Source: Alnus glutinosa (lineage: Eukaryota; Streptophyta; Magnoliopsida; Fagales; Betulaceae). From it: 64,000 bases of DNA. The translations under genes were made by a program, and so were the position numbers. The stretch lies in the NCBI RefSeq assembly GCF_958979055.1, contig NC_084890.1:25616616-25680615 (forward strand). The letters are read 5' to 3'. The stretch's first letter is position 1; every line of letters begins with the position of its first letter. Under the pieces are notes generated by a model that saw only the letters and a list, made by a program, of their open reading frames with translations, searched no databases and was not told the DNA's origin. Of this stretch, positions 23,186-34,520 are shown piece after piece.

Positions 23186-23534
23186 TTCTTTCGTCCTCCA
23201 AGAGCTCTCCTCTTTTCTTTTTTACCCTAAATATGAATATCATCCAATTTATACCTAATTGATGTCAAAATAAAATAATAATAGAAAATTATATCAGATT
23301 GCTACGGCATCATAAACGACGTCGATTGAATGCTGATTCAGGAAGAACTTATTTTTGGCGGTGAGTTAATTTGAAAATTGTTTTTTTTTTCAAACAAATA
23401 ATATATATATTTTTCTCTTAAATGAAATAATAGATCATTATATTATATTATAATAATATAACGATTTCGGCAAATTGATTCTCCCTATTCATTTTTAGGT
23501 CCCTGATTTGATCCAAATGATAACGTACGTTAAA
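23186..23534. other. AT-rich upstream region of the repeat-protein gene
   Basis: No gene. It contains GATCATTATATTATATTA (from about 23435), part of a 65-bp stretch that recurs at 24437-24500. Confidence 0.6.
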
Positions 23535-23842
23535 GGGTGTGTTTGAAATCGTAATTTTTTAAAAACGCAATTCTCAAACGATTAATTTTCTGCGATTTGG
23601 TCTAAAATCATAATTTTTGTCTACGAAATCTCATCGCAGAAAATGAATCGTTTGAGAATTGCGTTTTTAAAAAATTGCGATTTGAAAAAGCAGAATTTTA
23701 AATGCTAATTTGCGATTTTAAAGGATAAACTACGATTTTACTAAACGCTTAACTGTGTTTTAAAAAATCACTTTTTTAAATCGCACATTTTTAAATCGTT
23801 ATTTTTAAATCACATTTTTTGAAATCGCAAACCCAAACGGAT
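23535..23842. mobile_element. Fold-back MITE (hAT-like ends)
   Basis: The arms 23546-23597 and 23633-23683 are inverted copies of about 50 bp with very few mismatches around a 35-base loop. The outer ends read GGGTGTGTTTGAAATCG and, on the other strand, ATCCGTTTGGGTTTGCG, the style of end common in plant hAT-type MITEs. No coding capacity. The target duplication was not resolved. Confidence 0.7.
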
Positions 23843-24850
23843 CTAAATAATCTAATACTGAAAAATAGAAACAAAATAGAGTATGTAATTCTCTCTATAC
23901 TTATTCCACTTGAGTTAGGAAAAAATACTGTTATTTTCCAAAATGAAAAATAAATTATTTGTATATTTATTTTGCAGTACAAATATATCCAAACATGGTA
24001 ACTCAATTTGGTAATTTGATTCTCATAATTCTTTTTTAGTCCATAATTTAATCTAAATTATAGCCTGCATGCACAACAATAATTTGGTGTTATACTTCTA
24101 GGGGCGTAACAAACTCAATAAACAAAGTTCAACACCTTTTTTACATTATATATATACACGATAGAAAAAAAAAGAAAAAAAAGAAAAAAAAAAGAAAAAA
24201 AAGGTGTTGAAATTTGTTAATTGTGTTTGTTTCTCATAAATTATTTTCTTTAGGCTATAGTGTGTTATAATTATTAAAGAAGCGCTAGGTTTTTTCCCCA
24301 ATTGAGACCTTTATGTACTTTCTATTTCAATACTAAAGTTTTTCTTAAAAGAAAAAAAAAATCAGAATATAGTCATTTGGTGTTTTAATTCGAGTGGTGT
24401 AACAAACCCAAGAAAAGAACCGGATGAAACAATCGATCATTATATTATATTATAATAATATAATGATTTCAGCAAATTAATTCTCCCTATTCATTTTTAT
24501 GACAAAGAATTTGCAACACTTATGAACTTTTAGGATCTAAGTTCTAACAAGTTTCATATTTCATGTTCAAGTTTCTAATAGGTTAGACCTTTGTTGGAAA
24601 GTATGTTAAAATATTACTTAAATAATTAAATTCACTATTTTCTATCAGTTTAAGCTTTTGAGTCAACTAGTGATTTAACATGATATCAGAGTAGAAATTT
24701 TGAGTTTTAACTTGAACTCTACAATTTATCTTTCATTTCAACTAAATACTTCACATGTTGGGCCTCACTCATTGGTGACTTAACATAATGTGCTCAAACA
24801 ATCTTGAGCCTGAGTTTTAGAGAAATTGAGACAACAAGAAGATTAAAAAG

Positions 24851-24889
<39 letters not shown>

Positions 24890-25116
24890 ACACATTGAAT
24901 TAACATGAATGCACAAAAGGCTAAAACTTTATCAAACAACATACAAACCACTAAAGGGTTGGTTCATATAGGAAATACAAATACAAAAAGATAATACGAC
25001 AGTGCAATGATCTTTGTCTCTATGTAACAACACAGACAACTTTATGTTGCAAACCAAACATGACTTCCAGCAAACATGTTTAACATCGGATCATGTCCAT
25101 CGACCCCTTCAACTAT
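23843..25116. other. AT-rich intergenic DNA with a long poly-A
   Basis: No gene. 24437-24500 repeats 23432-23495. A pure A-run of about 37 lies at 24852-24888. From about 24760 the sequence matches the right-hand copy beginning near 58590, the 3' flank of the inhibitor gene. Confidence 0.65.
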
Positions 25117-25729
25117 TCAAACCCCAGTGCCAGTACAGATTGGAGTTCTAGAAGCATAGTAAATGGTGCAACCCTTTGGAGCATAGCAGCAATTGCACGG
25201 CGGAGTGAGTTGCTTACTGCCCGAAGATGGGTAGATCATATACCCTACATAGTCCATGCATACATTAGGGCATACTATTGCCTTCACAGTTATTGGATTC
25301 ACGCTCAGTAGAATTGCACCTGCTCATCAAAATCATCAACACAACACAACATTTGAGAAAGTAAGTTTGTAAGTTCATGTGATGCTTATGATCACGTTAG
25401 CCACTAAATAATTAAATTTGATTATGGCTAACGTGACAGTGTCGCGCAGATTACTACATTAGTTTGTAAAGAGTCGTAGTAAAAACTGGAGGACGTCAAA
25501 CATTTTCTTAGAATTTTTTGCATGCAAAAGTTTGCATTTCGTGGGATGAGACACATCTTGTCATCCATATATGGACACTAGATTATCAAACAAAAAAATC
25601 AATAGAGACAATAGAACAAGCTAAACCAAAAAGAGAAGATAAATCGAGATCACAAAAATTGAATAGGAGTAAGAGCTTACTACACAAAATGAGAAGATGT
25701 ATTGCACCAACTTTGTTGCCAGCAACCAT
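25117..25729 (-). CDS. Potato type II proteinase inhibitor-like, left copy (one cysteine lost)
   Basis: Two exons, 25681-25729 and 25117-25319, join in phase across a 361-bp intron (TGTA|GTAAGC ... GAGCAG|GTGC) to give 83 residues. Exon 1 plus the start of exon 2 form a secretion signal (MVAGNKVGAIHLLILC, then SAILLSVNP). The mature part has the single-domain potato-II cysteine layout: CPNVC, PPCNCC, KGC, PIC. Family members are secreted inhibitors of serine proteases such as trypsin and chymotrypsin, used in defence. Here the third cysteine is tyrosine (GYMIYPSS; the right copy has GYMTCPSS), so one disulphide should be missing. A glycine near the end is also changed (ASRTPIC; right copy ASGTPIC). 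The gene is probably expressed or only recently decaying. Confidence 0.85.
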
Positions 25730-27429
25730 ATTTCCTCTATCTATTTTGAGGGGTTAACATTGCATAATATTTATAGTACTCCACGAAAGAAAAATTAAAA
25801 ATAAAAACTAAAAAAGTTGGTATATTACACTCTTAACAGTTGCAAGATCAGGTATATATATGGAATATTCATCATATACATGGTTTGCATGCACCAAAAT
25901 CAACTTTGCAAGAAGCATTTGAACACTAAGTAATTATGGCTTCCTTCAACATTTTAGAAGCCAACAATGGCAGAAATCAAGTTCCTCATTTGCTCATATA
26001 TATGATAATAATTTTCAACTTAATAGTAGATTCTCTTTTTCATTGAGATTGAAATATTGGAGTATTCTATTTGACATTGTACTTGTTAGTTAATTAGTCT
26101 ATTTATGTGATTAACAATAATATATAATTTCCAAACACTTGATCACTTTTCTGGTTCTTTTGCTTCTCTAAGAATAGTCTTGTTAATATGCTTTATTTGT
26201 CTTATTATCTTTTTCCTCATTCGTTTTTATTTTGTATTTATTTTTCTATTCTAGATTGATTGAATGATTTTATATATATAACGCCTTAACGCATACTCTA
26301 TCAAAAAAGGTTTCTTTTTCTAATGTCGTTAGCCGCGACGAGATGTCAACTTCGTGTTGACTTAATATTATTTGAAGTATATATATACTTACATTTGTTT
26401 ATTTCTTGCATGTACACATCTCTTATTTGTATCATTAATATTGGATTACCATCATTGATCATTCCTAATATGCTTAATAAAAAGTTTCTCACTTCAAACT
26501 GAATTTGTGAAAGAGTGAAGTTGAAATAAATAAATTCAGTGACCAAATTTAGGCCTCCAAACATGCGTGTGTATGTCTATGTATATATATAGTGTATTCA
26601 TCATCGGAATAAATATGGTCAAAAAATCATCAATTTTAGTCAAAGGGAAAATATTTAGGGTATTACAGTTTTATTATAACTCATTTAAAAACTGATGTAA
26701 CAGCCCAAGTGGCACTGCCACATCAACTACAATCAAATTTAATTATTTAGTGGCTAACGTGGCAGCTCGTACGCAGAAACGTCCTCCCTCGAAAGCCTCG
26801 GTGGGGTAGGCCACTGCTGCTCTTCTTCCCGTTCGACTTGCACTGTCTTTTGGCTGCTCCTCCTTCTTAGTCGAAGGTGACTCATTGCTCTCTATTTTGG
26901 TCATTAACACCTTTTCTTGGACTGCCCGAGTTCTCCCTTGTTAGCTTACTACCACCAATAGCTCAACCTCTTCAAAGACTAGACCGCTTCTAAGGTCTCT
27001 ATATGTGACAATTCTCGGGCACACTTAGTTGTTAAATGTGTCGCTTCCTACTTGTTGTTTGGAAGCATTCTCAAAAAAAATTTAGTCCTTGCCTCTCTTA
27101 GGATTAAGAGCGGTAAAGACCCCCATTGTAATTCTCCTCTTTTCCCCTTTCCCCATATTTAAAAAATAAAAATACTTTGTAAGTGTCGCATAAACTACTA
27201 CGTCAGTTTGTAAAAGAGTTGTAGTACCCTTAGCAACACTCTAGTAAAGATATCGCCAACCTTGAAATTCAATAACGAGTGTTTCTAAGAGTATTACAAC
27301 TTTTGTTTACAGATCACTATCAAATCAAAAGGAAGAATGGATCAATGGTACTGTAATTAGGGAGGCACTAAAAACTTATGCAATTAGATGGTTGCCAGAT
27401 TCTTCCGAGACATTGGTTTCTGATGCTCT
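25730..27429. other. Inhibitor promoter side and intergenic DNA
   Basis: 25730-26260 is the upstream region shared with 59601-60040. The remainder is AT-rich. 26734-26765 is an inverted copy of part of the inhibitor intron (GTGGCTAACGTGGCAG region). 26780-27170 is less AT-rich and may be a worn coding remnant, but no frame stays open. Confidence 0.6.
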
Positions 27430-28092
27430 GCTTTCGTGGATGCCAAGTTTGGTAGTTTGTGGGGTGGGTGGTGTTCCCGCGAGCCTGTTGGTGCTCATGG
27501 GGTGGGGCTGTGGAAGAATATCAGGAAATGGTGGGGGAGTTTTTCTGGTCTCTCTAGATTGGAAGTGGGGGATGGGGCTAGGACAAAATTTTGGCATGAT
27601 CTGTGGTGCGGGGATAGGGTGTTGAAGGAAGCTTTTCCTGATCTGTTTGGTATTGCTCGGATGAAGGATGCTTCTGTTGCGGATAATATGGAGTTTTTGG
27701 GCGGATCTATCCAATGGAATGTGAGCTTTGTTAGGGAGGCGCATGACTGGGAAATGGGTGTATTTGCATCTTTCTTTCATGTGTTGCATTTAGCCACAGT
27801 GAGTACAGATCGTGCTGATAGGCTTAGGTGGGTCCCTTCTAAGAAAGGGGTGTTCAAGGTGAAGTCCTATTTTAGCTCCTTGGCCGGCGGTGATAGTAGT
27901 CATTTCCCTCGAAAGAGTGTGTGGAGGACTCAGGCGCCTCCGATGGCGGCTTTCTTCGCGTGGTTGGCAGCCCTTAGAAAGACTCTTACAGCGGATAATC
28001 TCAGGAAGCGAAAGATCATCATTGTGGATAAATGCTATTTGTGCAAAAGAGATGGGGAAACTGTAGACCACCTTCTTCATTGTGATGTGGTG
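27430..28092 (+). mobile_element. LINE ORF2 3' fragment, plus strand
   Basis: A frame from 27436 encodes the region after the RT core (MDAKFGSLWGGWCSREPVGA, WHDLWCGD) through the zinc-binding part (KCYLCKRDGETVDHLLHC). It resembles the other LINEs here but is a different subfamily, with about half of its residues changed. It stops abruptly in the zinc-binding region, with no poly-A tail or 3' UTR, so it is cut at both ends. Confidence 0.88.
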
Positions 28093-30702
28093 CACATGTA
28101 TCATTTTTGAAAATCATAATTACATCATCCTCTTCATTCATATGGTGCACATGTAACATATAATTATTAGCTTCATTCATCCATGGAATTCACAGGTAAC
28201 ATATTCATTATTTCATTCTTGAGAGCTACCATATAATCATAAGGAGGTTCAATTACATTTCATAAAAGAATCATTATAATTGAAGAAAAAAAAATAACAA
28301 GTAATATTAAAGTGAAAGAGTCCTTTGAAAATTCTCGACGTTTTACTCTTGAAAAGATTTTATTTAAAAATTTCGCCGAGTTTTAAAGTTGTGTCCCCTT
28401 ACCTGGATTTGCCATCAACTTCGAGGTCGAACTTCTACCTAAATAAATTGAAAGATAAATCTTAGAAGAACATTCTGAAATTTGAAGCCTAAAACTTAAA
28501 TTAAGGGTATCCTATATAAATATCCTACATAGCATGTAATCATAATTCTTCAAATACTTCCTATTAATATAAAATCTCTACTCAAATTTACCGCAGATAT
28601 CTGAAATCATTAATTTATGACTTCTCTTGAAATTCAGAATAATTTAACCAACGCCACTACCTTAGTGAACTAAATCCTCAATAATCAGTAATTTCAACAT
28701 AAAAGAAGCAAGAAATCATTCGGCCTATTCACAGAAATCCCAAAAAATGAACTTTCTTAAATCATCAAATCCATAGTCCAGAACTCTGTAACCCAAACCA
28801 ACCAATATTAAACCGAACTCATTAAATTCCCAACCATAAAATCAATTACCAATTACCACTTCCACATAATCACATTAACCAAACTATAGGGTTTAACATA
28901 ATCTAAAACATATTATATCATAATAACCCCAAAACATAGGATTCCTCTAACACGTACTATCAATCACACCGATCCAATAAGGAAACCCTACCCCTCATAT
29001 CACTGTGGCGGTCACACCTACACCCACACACACACACACACGGCTCAGCCATCCAAAACCTTCACCAACAGAGAACATCACACACATAATTAATTCTATG
29101 TCCAAAAATAGCAAAACACAAGATCAAACTCCAAGTTTTAACCATACGAATTAAATCCAAGGATTAACACTGAAAAAAAAAACGCCAAACTCAACAGTTT
29201 CAACCTCCATTCACTATGTTTATTCGGTCATGCATAGAAATCAAGACACCCATTCCTCAAACCGAACTCCATAGATTAACCCATTCCTCACACACATAAT
29301 TAATTCTATGTCCAAAAATAGCAAAACACAAGATCAAACTCCAAGTTTTAACCATACAAATTAAATCCAAGGATTAACACTGAAAAAAAAAAAACGCCAA
29401 ACTCAACAGTTTCAGCCTCCATTCACTATGTTTATTCGGTCATGCATAGAAATCAAGACACCCATTCCTCAAACCGAACTCCATAGATTAACCCATAGTC
29501 CAAACCTCAAAATTTAAATAGTAATTCATTACACCCATTCGGTTTGCAAGCCAAACACCACAAAACCCAACAAAATCAATCTCGAAAATCAAAAACCCAA
29601 ATAACCCATCATCACAGCAACCTCAAAGAACCCAAATTCAGCCAAATAGGAAAAATACCCACACAACTGATCAACTACAAAAAAATACCCCATCACTTAT
29701 CAATACCGAATTTTTAACCAATCAATAGAGAACCCCCAAAAATCATTAACCATCATCCAACCAAACCTAATTATCAACCATAATCTTTACCCAAAATAAT
29801 CAAACGGGTTTTCAAGAAATTACCCCAAGGATTTTCTTAGCAAATCCACCGAAATTCGCCATTGATTCTGCCGGGGAAAAAAAATCACCGGATGAAGGAT
29901 CGGGTTGGGTCTCGCGGGTTCTCGGGTCTTCCTGAATCGGGTCACCTCCGGTTCTCTTCCTCGGGTCCTTGGGTTACGGGTTCACCGGAATCGCCACTGG
30001 AATCGCCGGAATCGCGCCTCCGGTGACCCATGGAGGATCGGGTCCTCACGGGTTCATGAATCGCTCGGGTTCTCTCTCTCGGGTCTGGCGGCTACGGGTC
30101 ACGGGCTTGCCGGAAATCGGGTCCCTTTGCCTCACCGACGACATCCACCGGAAGATCGGGTCCGATCTTCCTCTCCTTCGGTCTCTACCGGCGTCGATCG
30201 CCACTGGATCTCTCTCCGGGTCTCCAGCTCTCCCTCTCTCTCGGTTTCATCTCTCACTCTCCCGATCTCTCTCTCGATCGCTCTCTTTGCCTCCCTCTCA
30301 ATCTCATCTCTCAAAAGATCTCTGTCTCTCCTCTCACTCTTGTTTCCGTCGAGTGAAAGAAAAGGAGGAAGAAGAAAAGAGGAGTGAAAGAAAAGAAAGG
30401 AGGGTGTACGTGTCTAAAACAATAATGCATGTTCAAAAGGTGTCAAAGAGAAGAGAGAATTTGAGACATGTTTAGGCCACATGTAGTTTCTTTGACACAC
30501 AGTTTTTCTTTTTTTCTTTCTTTCTTTTTTATTTTTTTATTTTTTTTTATTTTTTAAACCTATTCAGTAATATAGAAATCTTATAAAACACCTAATTATT
30601 AAACAAAAACCCTTTTAATCTTTTATATTACTACTTAATATTATAACAATTTTCTTTGGGTTCTCATATAGAAATGCTAAATTTTTTTGAGGTGTTATAC
30701 TT
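28093..30702 (-). mobile_element. Possible large solo LTR, unclassified
   Basis: No protein is convincing. Read on the minus strand it starts TATAACACCTC near 30702, close to the TGTAACACC start of many large plant gypsy LTRs, has a GC-rich, CT-rich core (29880-30400) like an LTR promoter zone, and then a long AT-rich tail. It contains a direct duplication of about 210 bp (29081-29290 and 29291-29498) and a (CA)n tract at 29020-29040. Target duplications and a matching second LTR were not found, so this is tentative. Confidence 0.3.
29081..29498. repeat. 210-bp tandem duplication
   Basis: CACACATAATTAATTCTATG begins both units (29081 and 29291). The two copies differ by a couple of substitutions and poly-A length, so the duplication is recent. 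Confidence 0.95.
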
Positions 30703-32110
30703 TATCTCCGCATCAGAGTTCTCCTCCATCTTTGTCTCTCCTATCACTTCATACTGCAGATTTGCAATAGGCAATACGAAACAATAAAATCTTTTTCTTC
30801 CACATGAAGAGACCTTGCATAACAAATCTTTCGAGCATCCTTCAAATCCAACTCCAACTCCAACTCCATTAATGTCATCAGTGGATGTGCCTTTAAAATT
30901 TTCCCAATCGGAGGAACTCAATGCCGCTGAAACTGATTCCACGGGAAGAGCAGAACTTTCAGCAACAACATCGTCTCTGGCATTGTCCGAATTGGCCAAA
31001 TAGTTTCTGCTGCACGCAAATCATCGCCAGCTCCCTCAATCGGGCCAACTTCTTCGGCCAACAGAGAATCCTCGGCATAATCCACTTCTTCAGGCAGATT
31101 GTCGTCGGAAGCAACCAGTTCTGCCGGAACATGTACACCAACGACCCTTGCTTCAAATGGAGGGTCACCGACAGCTACCGCTTGCAGATCACTATCCACA
31201 ACCCTCCTCTTCCCGAAACCGCTTATTCTAGCACCGCTATGAATTCTCCTAGCAACCAAAGTTGTTGTTTGTCCATCCGACGTGCTCTTCATCCTTGGCT
31301 TAGAGCCACTAAACCAGTACATGCTGTTCAAAGACCTAATGGAGTGAGGAAGGGTCACAAAGGACAAGCACATGATGGTAAAAAGGGTGGAGTAGTATAA
31401 ACGGGGGAGTTATCTGGAATGACTTAGGAAAAAGAGTGGGTAAAAAATATTCGTGCTATGGACAAGTATGAATGGGTGTCGTTTGTTCCTTTTTGAGGAA
31501 TTAATTCCAACTAATATTGGTGCGGATTCAACCTTTATTATACCATATATGATTCAAACAGTATCGAAGAAAAACAAATGATCTAAATTTTGTGAATCAT
31601 TTGCAGAAAAAAAGAAGAAACAAACAAAAAAGATTACAGCAAATTATAACCCAAAACAAGGGATTCTCAAAAATCTCGATACAATAAGTTGACAATTTAG
31701 ATATAGAAATGACCAGAAAATACTTGCAGCAAATGTGGTAGACGAACTAGGCTAGTTGTCCAATGAAACGTAGCTGCGCTGCTAAAGAAAAACACAAAGA
31801 GACAATGTTAAAGTAAAATCACATAAAACCCACTCACAAAATTTTCAAAATACTAATCGAAATCTGCAAATATTTCCTCTACGAAAATCTCAAACAAATC
31901 TGCAAACAGACCAAGAGAAACTTTCACGTGGGCATTGGGCGTCGTCGGCGTGGGCGTGGCACTGGGCGAGTGGGCGTGGGCGTGGGCGTGGGCGTCGATC
32001 GGAGATTCAGAAAAAGAGAAGAAGCAAGAAGAAGAGAAGAGAAGAGCAGTGGAGAGGGAGAGGAAGAGGCGACAGCGTGCTATGAAGTGTGAAGAGTGGA
32101 GAAGAGTGAA
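30664..32110 (-). pseudogene. Broken copy of the repeat-protein gene, with its 5' leader
   Basis: Coding similarity to 22241-23185 runs from about 31290 (MKSTSDGQTTTLVARRIHSG) to 30703. The landmarks EEVGPIEGAGDDL, LSSSDWENF and EENSDAEIK are all present, but in different frames: one frame change near 31000 and at least one more near 30800. The ASSDTAT tandem block is absent. The 31400-32110 part has the look of a transcription start region and intron (CT-rich leader at 32000-32100, then TTTGCAG and TCTTTAG acceptor-like sites). The C-terminal end runs into unrelated DNA at about 30702. Confidence 0.7.
31925..32000 (-). promoter_or_regulatory. G-box plus GGGCGT-repeat block, first copy
   Basis: CACGTG (31925-31930) is followed by a run of GGGCGT-like hexamers, four in tandem at about 31974-31998. 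The block recurs at 36655-36720, with its own CACGTG at 36655-36660. On the minus strand both precede the leader of the MKSTSDGQ gene family. Whether it is promoter or transcribed leader cannot be decided from sequence. Confidence 0.5.
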
Positions 32111-32233
32111 TCACTAGGTTAGAATGACTTGGGAAAAAGAGTGGGTAAAAAATATTCGTGCTATGGACAAGAATGGAGAAGGGCCTGTAACCAAACACAA
32201 ATTGTCTTCTTCAACAAATAGCATTCATAAAAT

Positions 32234-32668
32234 AAAAAATTCACTTCACTCTTGAACTTTCGTCACATTTACAACTTCTTAAAATTAAAAAACTTTCAAT
32301 TTAGTATATTTATCTTTCAATTATTTTCAATTCCACCCATTCATTAAGATTTTATGTTAAGTCTTAATTGACGAATGTCAAAATTTATAAAGAACCATCA
32401 TTTTTTTATGAAAAAAAAAAATTGTAAGAATTTAGAAGTTGATCAGGATTAAACGAAATTTATAAAAATACTCACGTCCGAATCTTTGAAAAAAAAATTA
32501 TAATTTTAAAAAAAAAATGAGTATTCTAGAAATTTTGACAGAATTTAACAGAAAATCTTAACGGAATAGTGGAATTGAAAAGATGGATACACTAAATTAA
32601 AAGTTTTTGAAATTTAGAAATGAAATGACAAATGTGATAAAAGTTCAAGAGGGTTAAGTAAAGTTTTT
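32234..32668. mobile_element. Long-inverted-repeat MITE, copy 1
   Basis: The ends are inverted copies: CTTGAACTTTCGTCACATTT inside the left end, and its partner ending AAATGTGATAAAAGTTCAAG at the right. The similarity extends inward through most of each half. It is about 435 bp, AT-rich and non-coding. A second copy lies at 37836-38287. The long arms suggest a Mutator-type MITE, but a clean 9-bp target duplication was not found. Confidence 0.8.
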
Positions 32669-33555
32669 CCTTATTTTTATATTTTCTTAGATAAAAATAT
32701 AAAAATAATTGAAAAAGTATAAAATTATATACTTTTCTATTTGTGTTCCGAGAGATTGGGTTTGAGGGGTGGCTCAGGGATAAGTATAAAATTATGTAAG
32801 CAAATTTTAATTAGACTTATTTAATTAAATTAAATAGGTCAAATTTTTTTATCTAAACTTATTAATTTCGTGTTAAATTTATTTTAAATTCGCATATAGT
32901 GTCAAAAATTTACTCCAATTTACTCAGCTAAATTTGCTACCCAAACAATATCTTGTCAATTGTCAATTGTCAAGGTCTCCGTCCCTTTTTTCAACTTAAA
33001 CAATTATACTTAGCTTTGAAGATTGTAGGTTATAGCCATTGACTTGCCCATAATGGGTATTGTTTTTCCTTTAAAAATCATATTCCCCTTCATTTCTTGA
33101 GAGACTTTATGCAAATGAGTAGATAATTAATTAATACAGAATAGACTCGATCCATGAGATCATCAATTTGTTGTGTTATTATCCGCTTGTTTAGTTCTCC
33201 CTATGATTAAGGCAAACGAAATGGCGTCCTTGCCCCATCATGCTAAGGACTTTAACTGATAAACTATCTCAAGGCCATAATTGTCTTTTTCCTCTATTTT
33301 ATTTTTTAAGTACTATAGAGAAAACCAAAACATTATGGAACTAAAAAAGAGGAAGAGATTTCCTTTCCAAAACAGGAAAGAAATGAACAGAGCTAAAAGA
33401 TAGAGTGAGAATGCAGTTAGATGTCGCTGTCCAATTTGCCATATTATGGGTACAGAAATCACTATGACAAACCGATTCTCACAATTCATCCATGAGTCCA
33501 TATTTTGATCCACTAACCTAAATGGACAAAAAATCAGCACCCAAGCAGCTCATTG
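32669..33555. other. AT-rich spacer and 3' flank of the galactosyltransferase fragment
   Basis: No gene. 33310-33555 contains the 3' untranslated flank shared with 38735-38984. Confidence 0.6.
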
Positions 33556-34413
33556 TCATCTAAAGTTGCAGCACTGAGCCCGACCCCTCGCCAATTTGTC
33601 CCAAAGACAGATCATCTGCCTTGGGGATTGATAATGTGCAGTGAAATTGTTTTCCATGCACCCATACTGACAAAATTTCAAGTTGTGGGAGTACTGGACG
33701 GCCGCCATGGAACCGTTAAATTGCTCAACCCACATTCCCATGCTTACATCCTCCATCTTGAAGAGCTGCCACCAAAAACAAACAGCATTTTTCAGTCATA
33801 ACCTGCTGAGGAGGCAGGCTGGAGGGAAGGCAGATTGAATAAATAATGAAACTAACCCTTAGGCTTCGATTACCATGTTGAGAGACAACATATTTAGCAA
33901 TATCACTGGAAATTATATATCCGGGCCCATTGGCATAAGGTGGATATACTTCTTCTAGCCACTCCTGTTACATTACAGGATTCCTTCAGATACAGGAACA
34001 ATGCAAAGAGAATGAAACAGCTCTAATATAATCCTACTTATACGATGAGAAGAAATTATTTCTCTTTCCTTTTATGATCCTACTTCCAAAGCAATCAAAT
34101 GTATCAGACTTCCAAAATTATCTGATTGATGAAAGGAGCTCTTGGAGAAATCAAAAACCCAAGAGACGGAACCAAGTTCAAATTGAATTGCAAACCATAG
34201 CAGGCAACAAGTTCAAATTTACACAAATGCAACCCCACTAACATACCTCATATGTGACTGCCCATTTTCCACTTCGGAGGGGGCGATGCAAGAGGTTGAG
34301 ATTGCCCATATAAAGGGACGTATTAGGAGAGATGCCCCTTTTAGGACAGTGTCCACCCTAACGAAGGTGTCATCATCACATTTCATTATGTATCCAGTGG
34401 TCACATTCTGAAC
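33556..34413 (-). pseudogene. 3' fragment of a GT31 galactosyltransferase gene (GALT type)
   Basis: Three exons match the last three of the gene at 38985: 34247-34413, about 33856-33964 and 33556-33765. They carry the metal-binding KCDDDTF motif, the ANGPGY block and the terminal part ([24 protein letters not shown]). The KCDDDTF exon lacks 7 bp compared with its partner (167 against 174 bp), which shifts the frame. Upstream exons are absent; similarity stops near 34520. It cannot encode a working enzyme. Its ANGPGY exon keeps the ancestral acceptor CAG|GAG that the longer copy has lost. Confidence 0.9.
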
Positions 34414-34520
34414 CTGCATGGAGGATGTTTGGAACATTTGAGGGATAGAATACAACTCAGAATGGGATCCAACAAAACTGAAGTTCCAAGGCTGACATTT
34501 TCAAGGACAATATTTGAGAA

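Noticed and set aside
25093-25311. Plus-strand 72-aa frame (and 58941-59156)
   Set aside because: Antisense shadow of the potato-II inhibitor exon, whose minus frame has signal peptide, splice phase and cysteine pattern.
29905-30475. 160- and 168-aa frames in the GC-rich block
   Set aside because: Arginine/serine-rich low-complexity frames overlapping one another; no homologous segment or splice evidence, and better explained as LTR or leader DNA.
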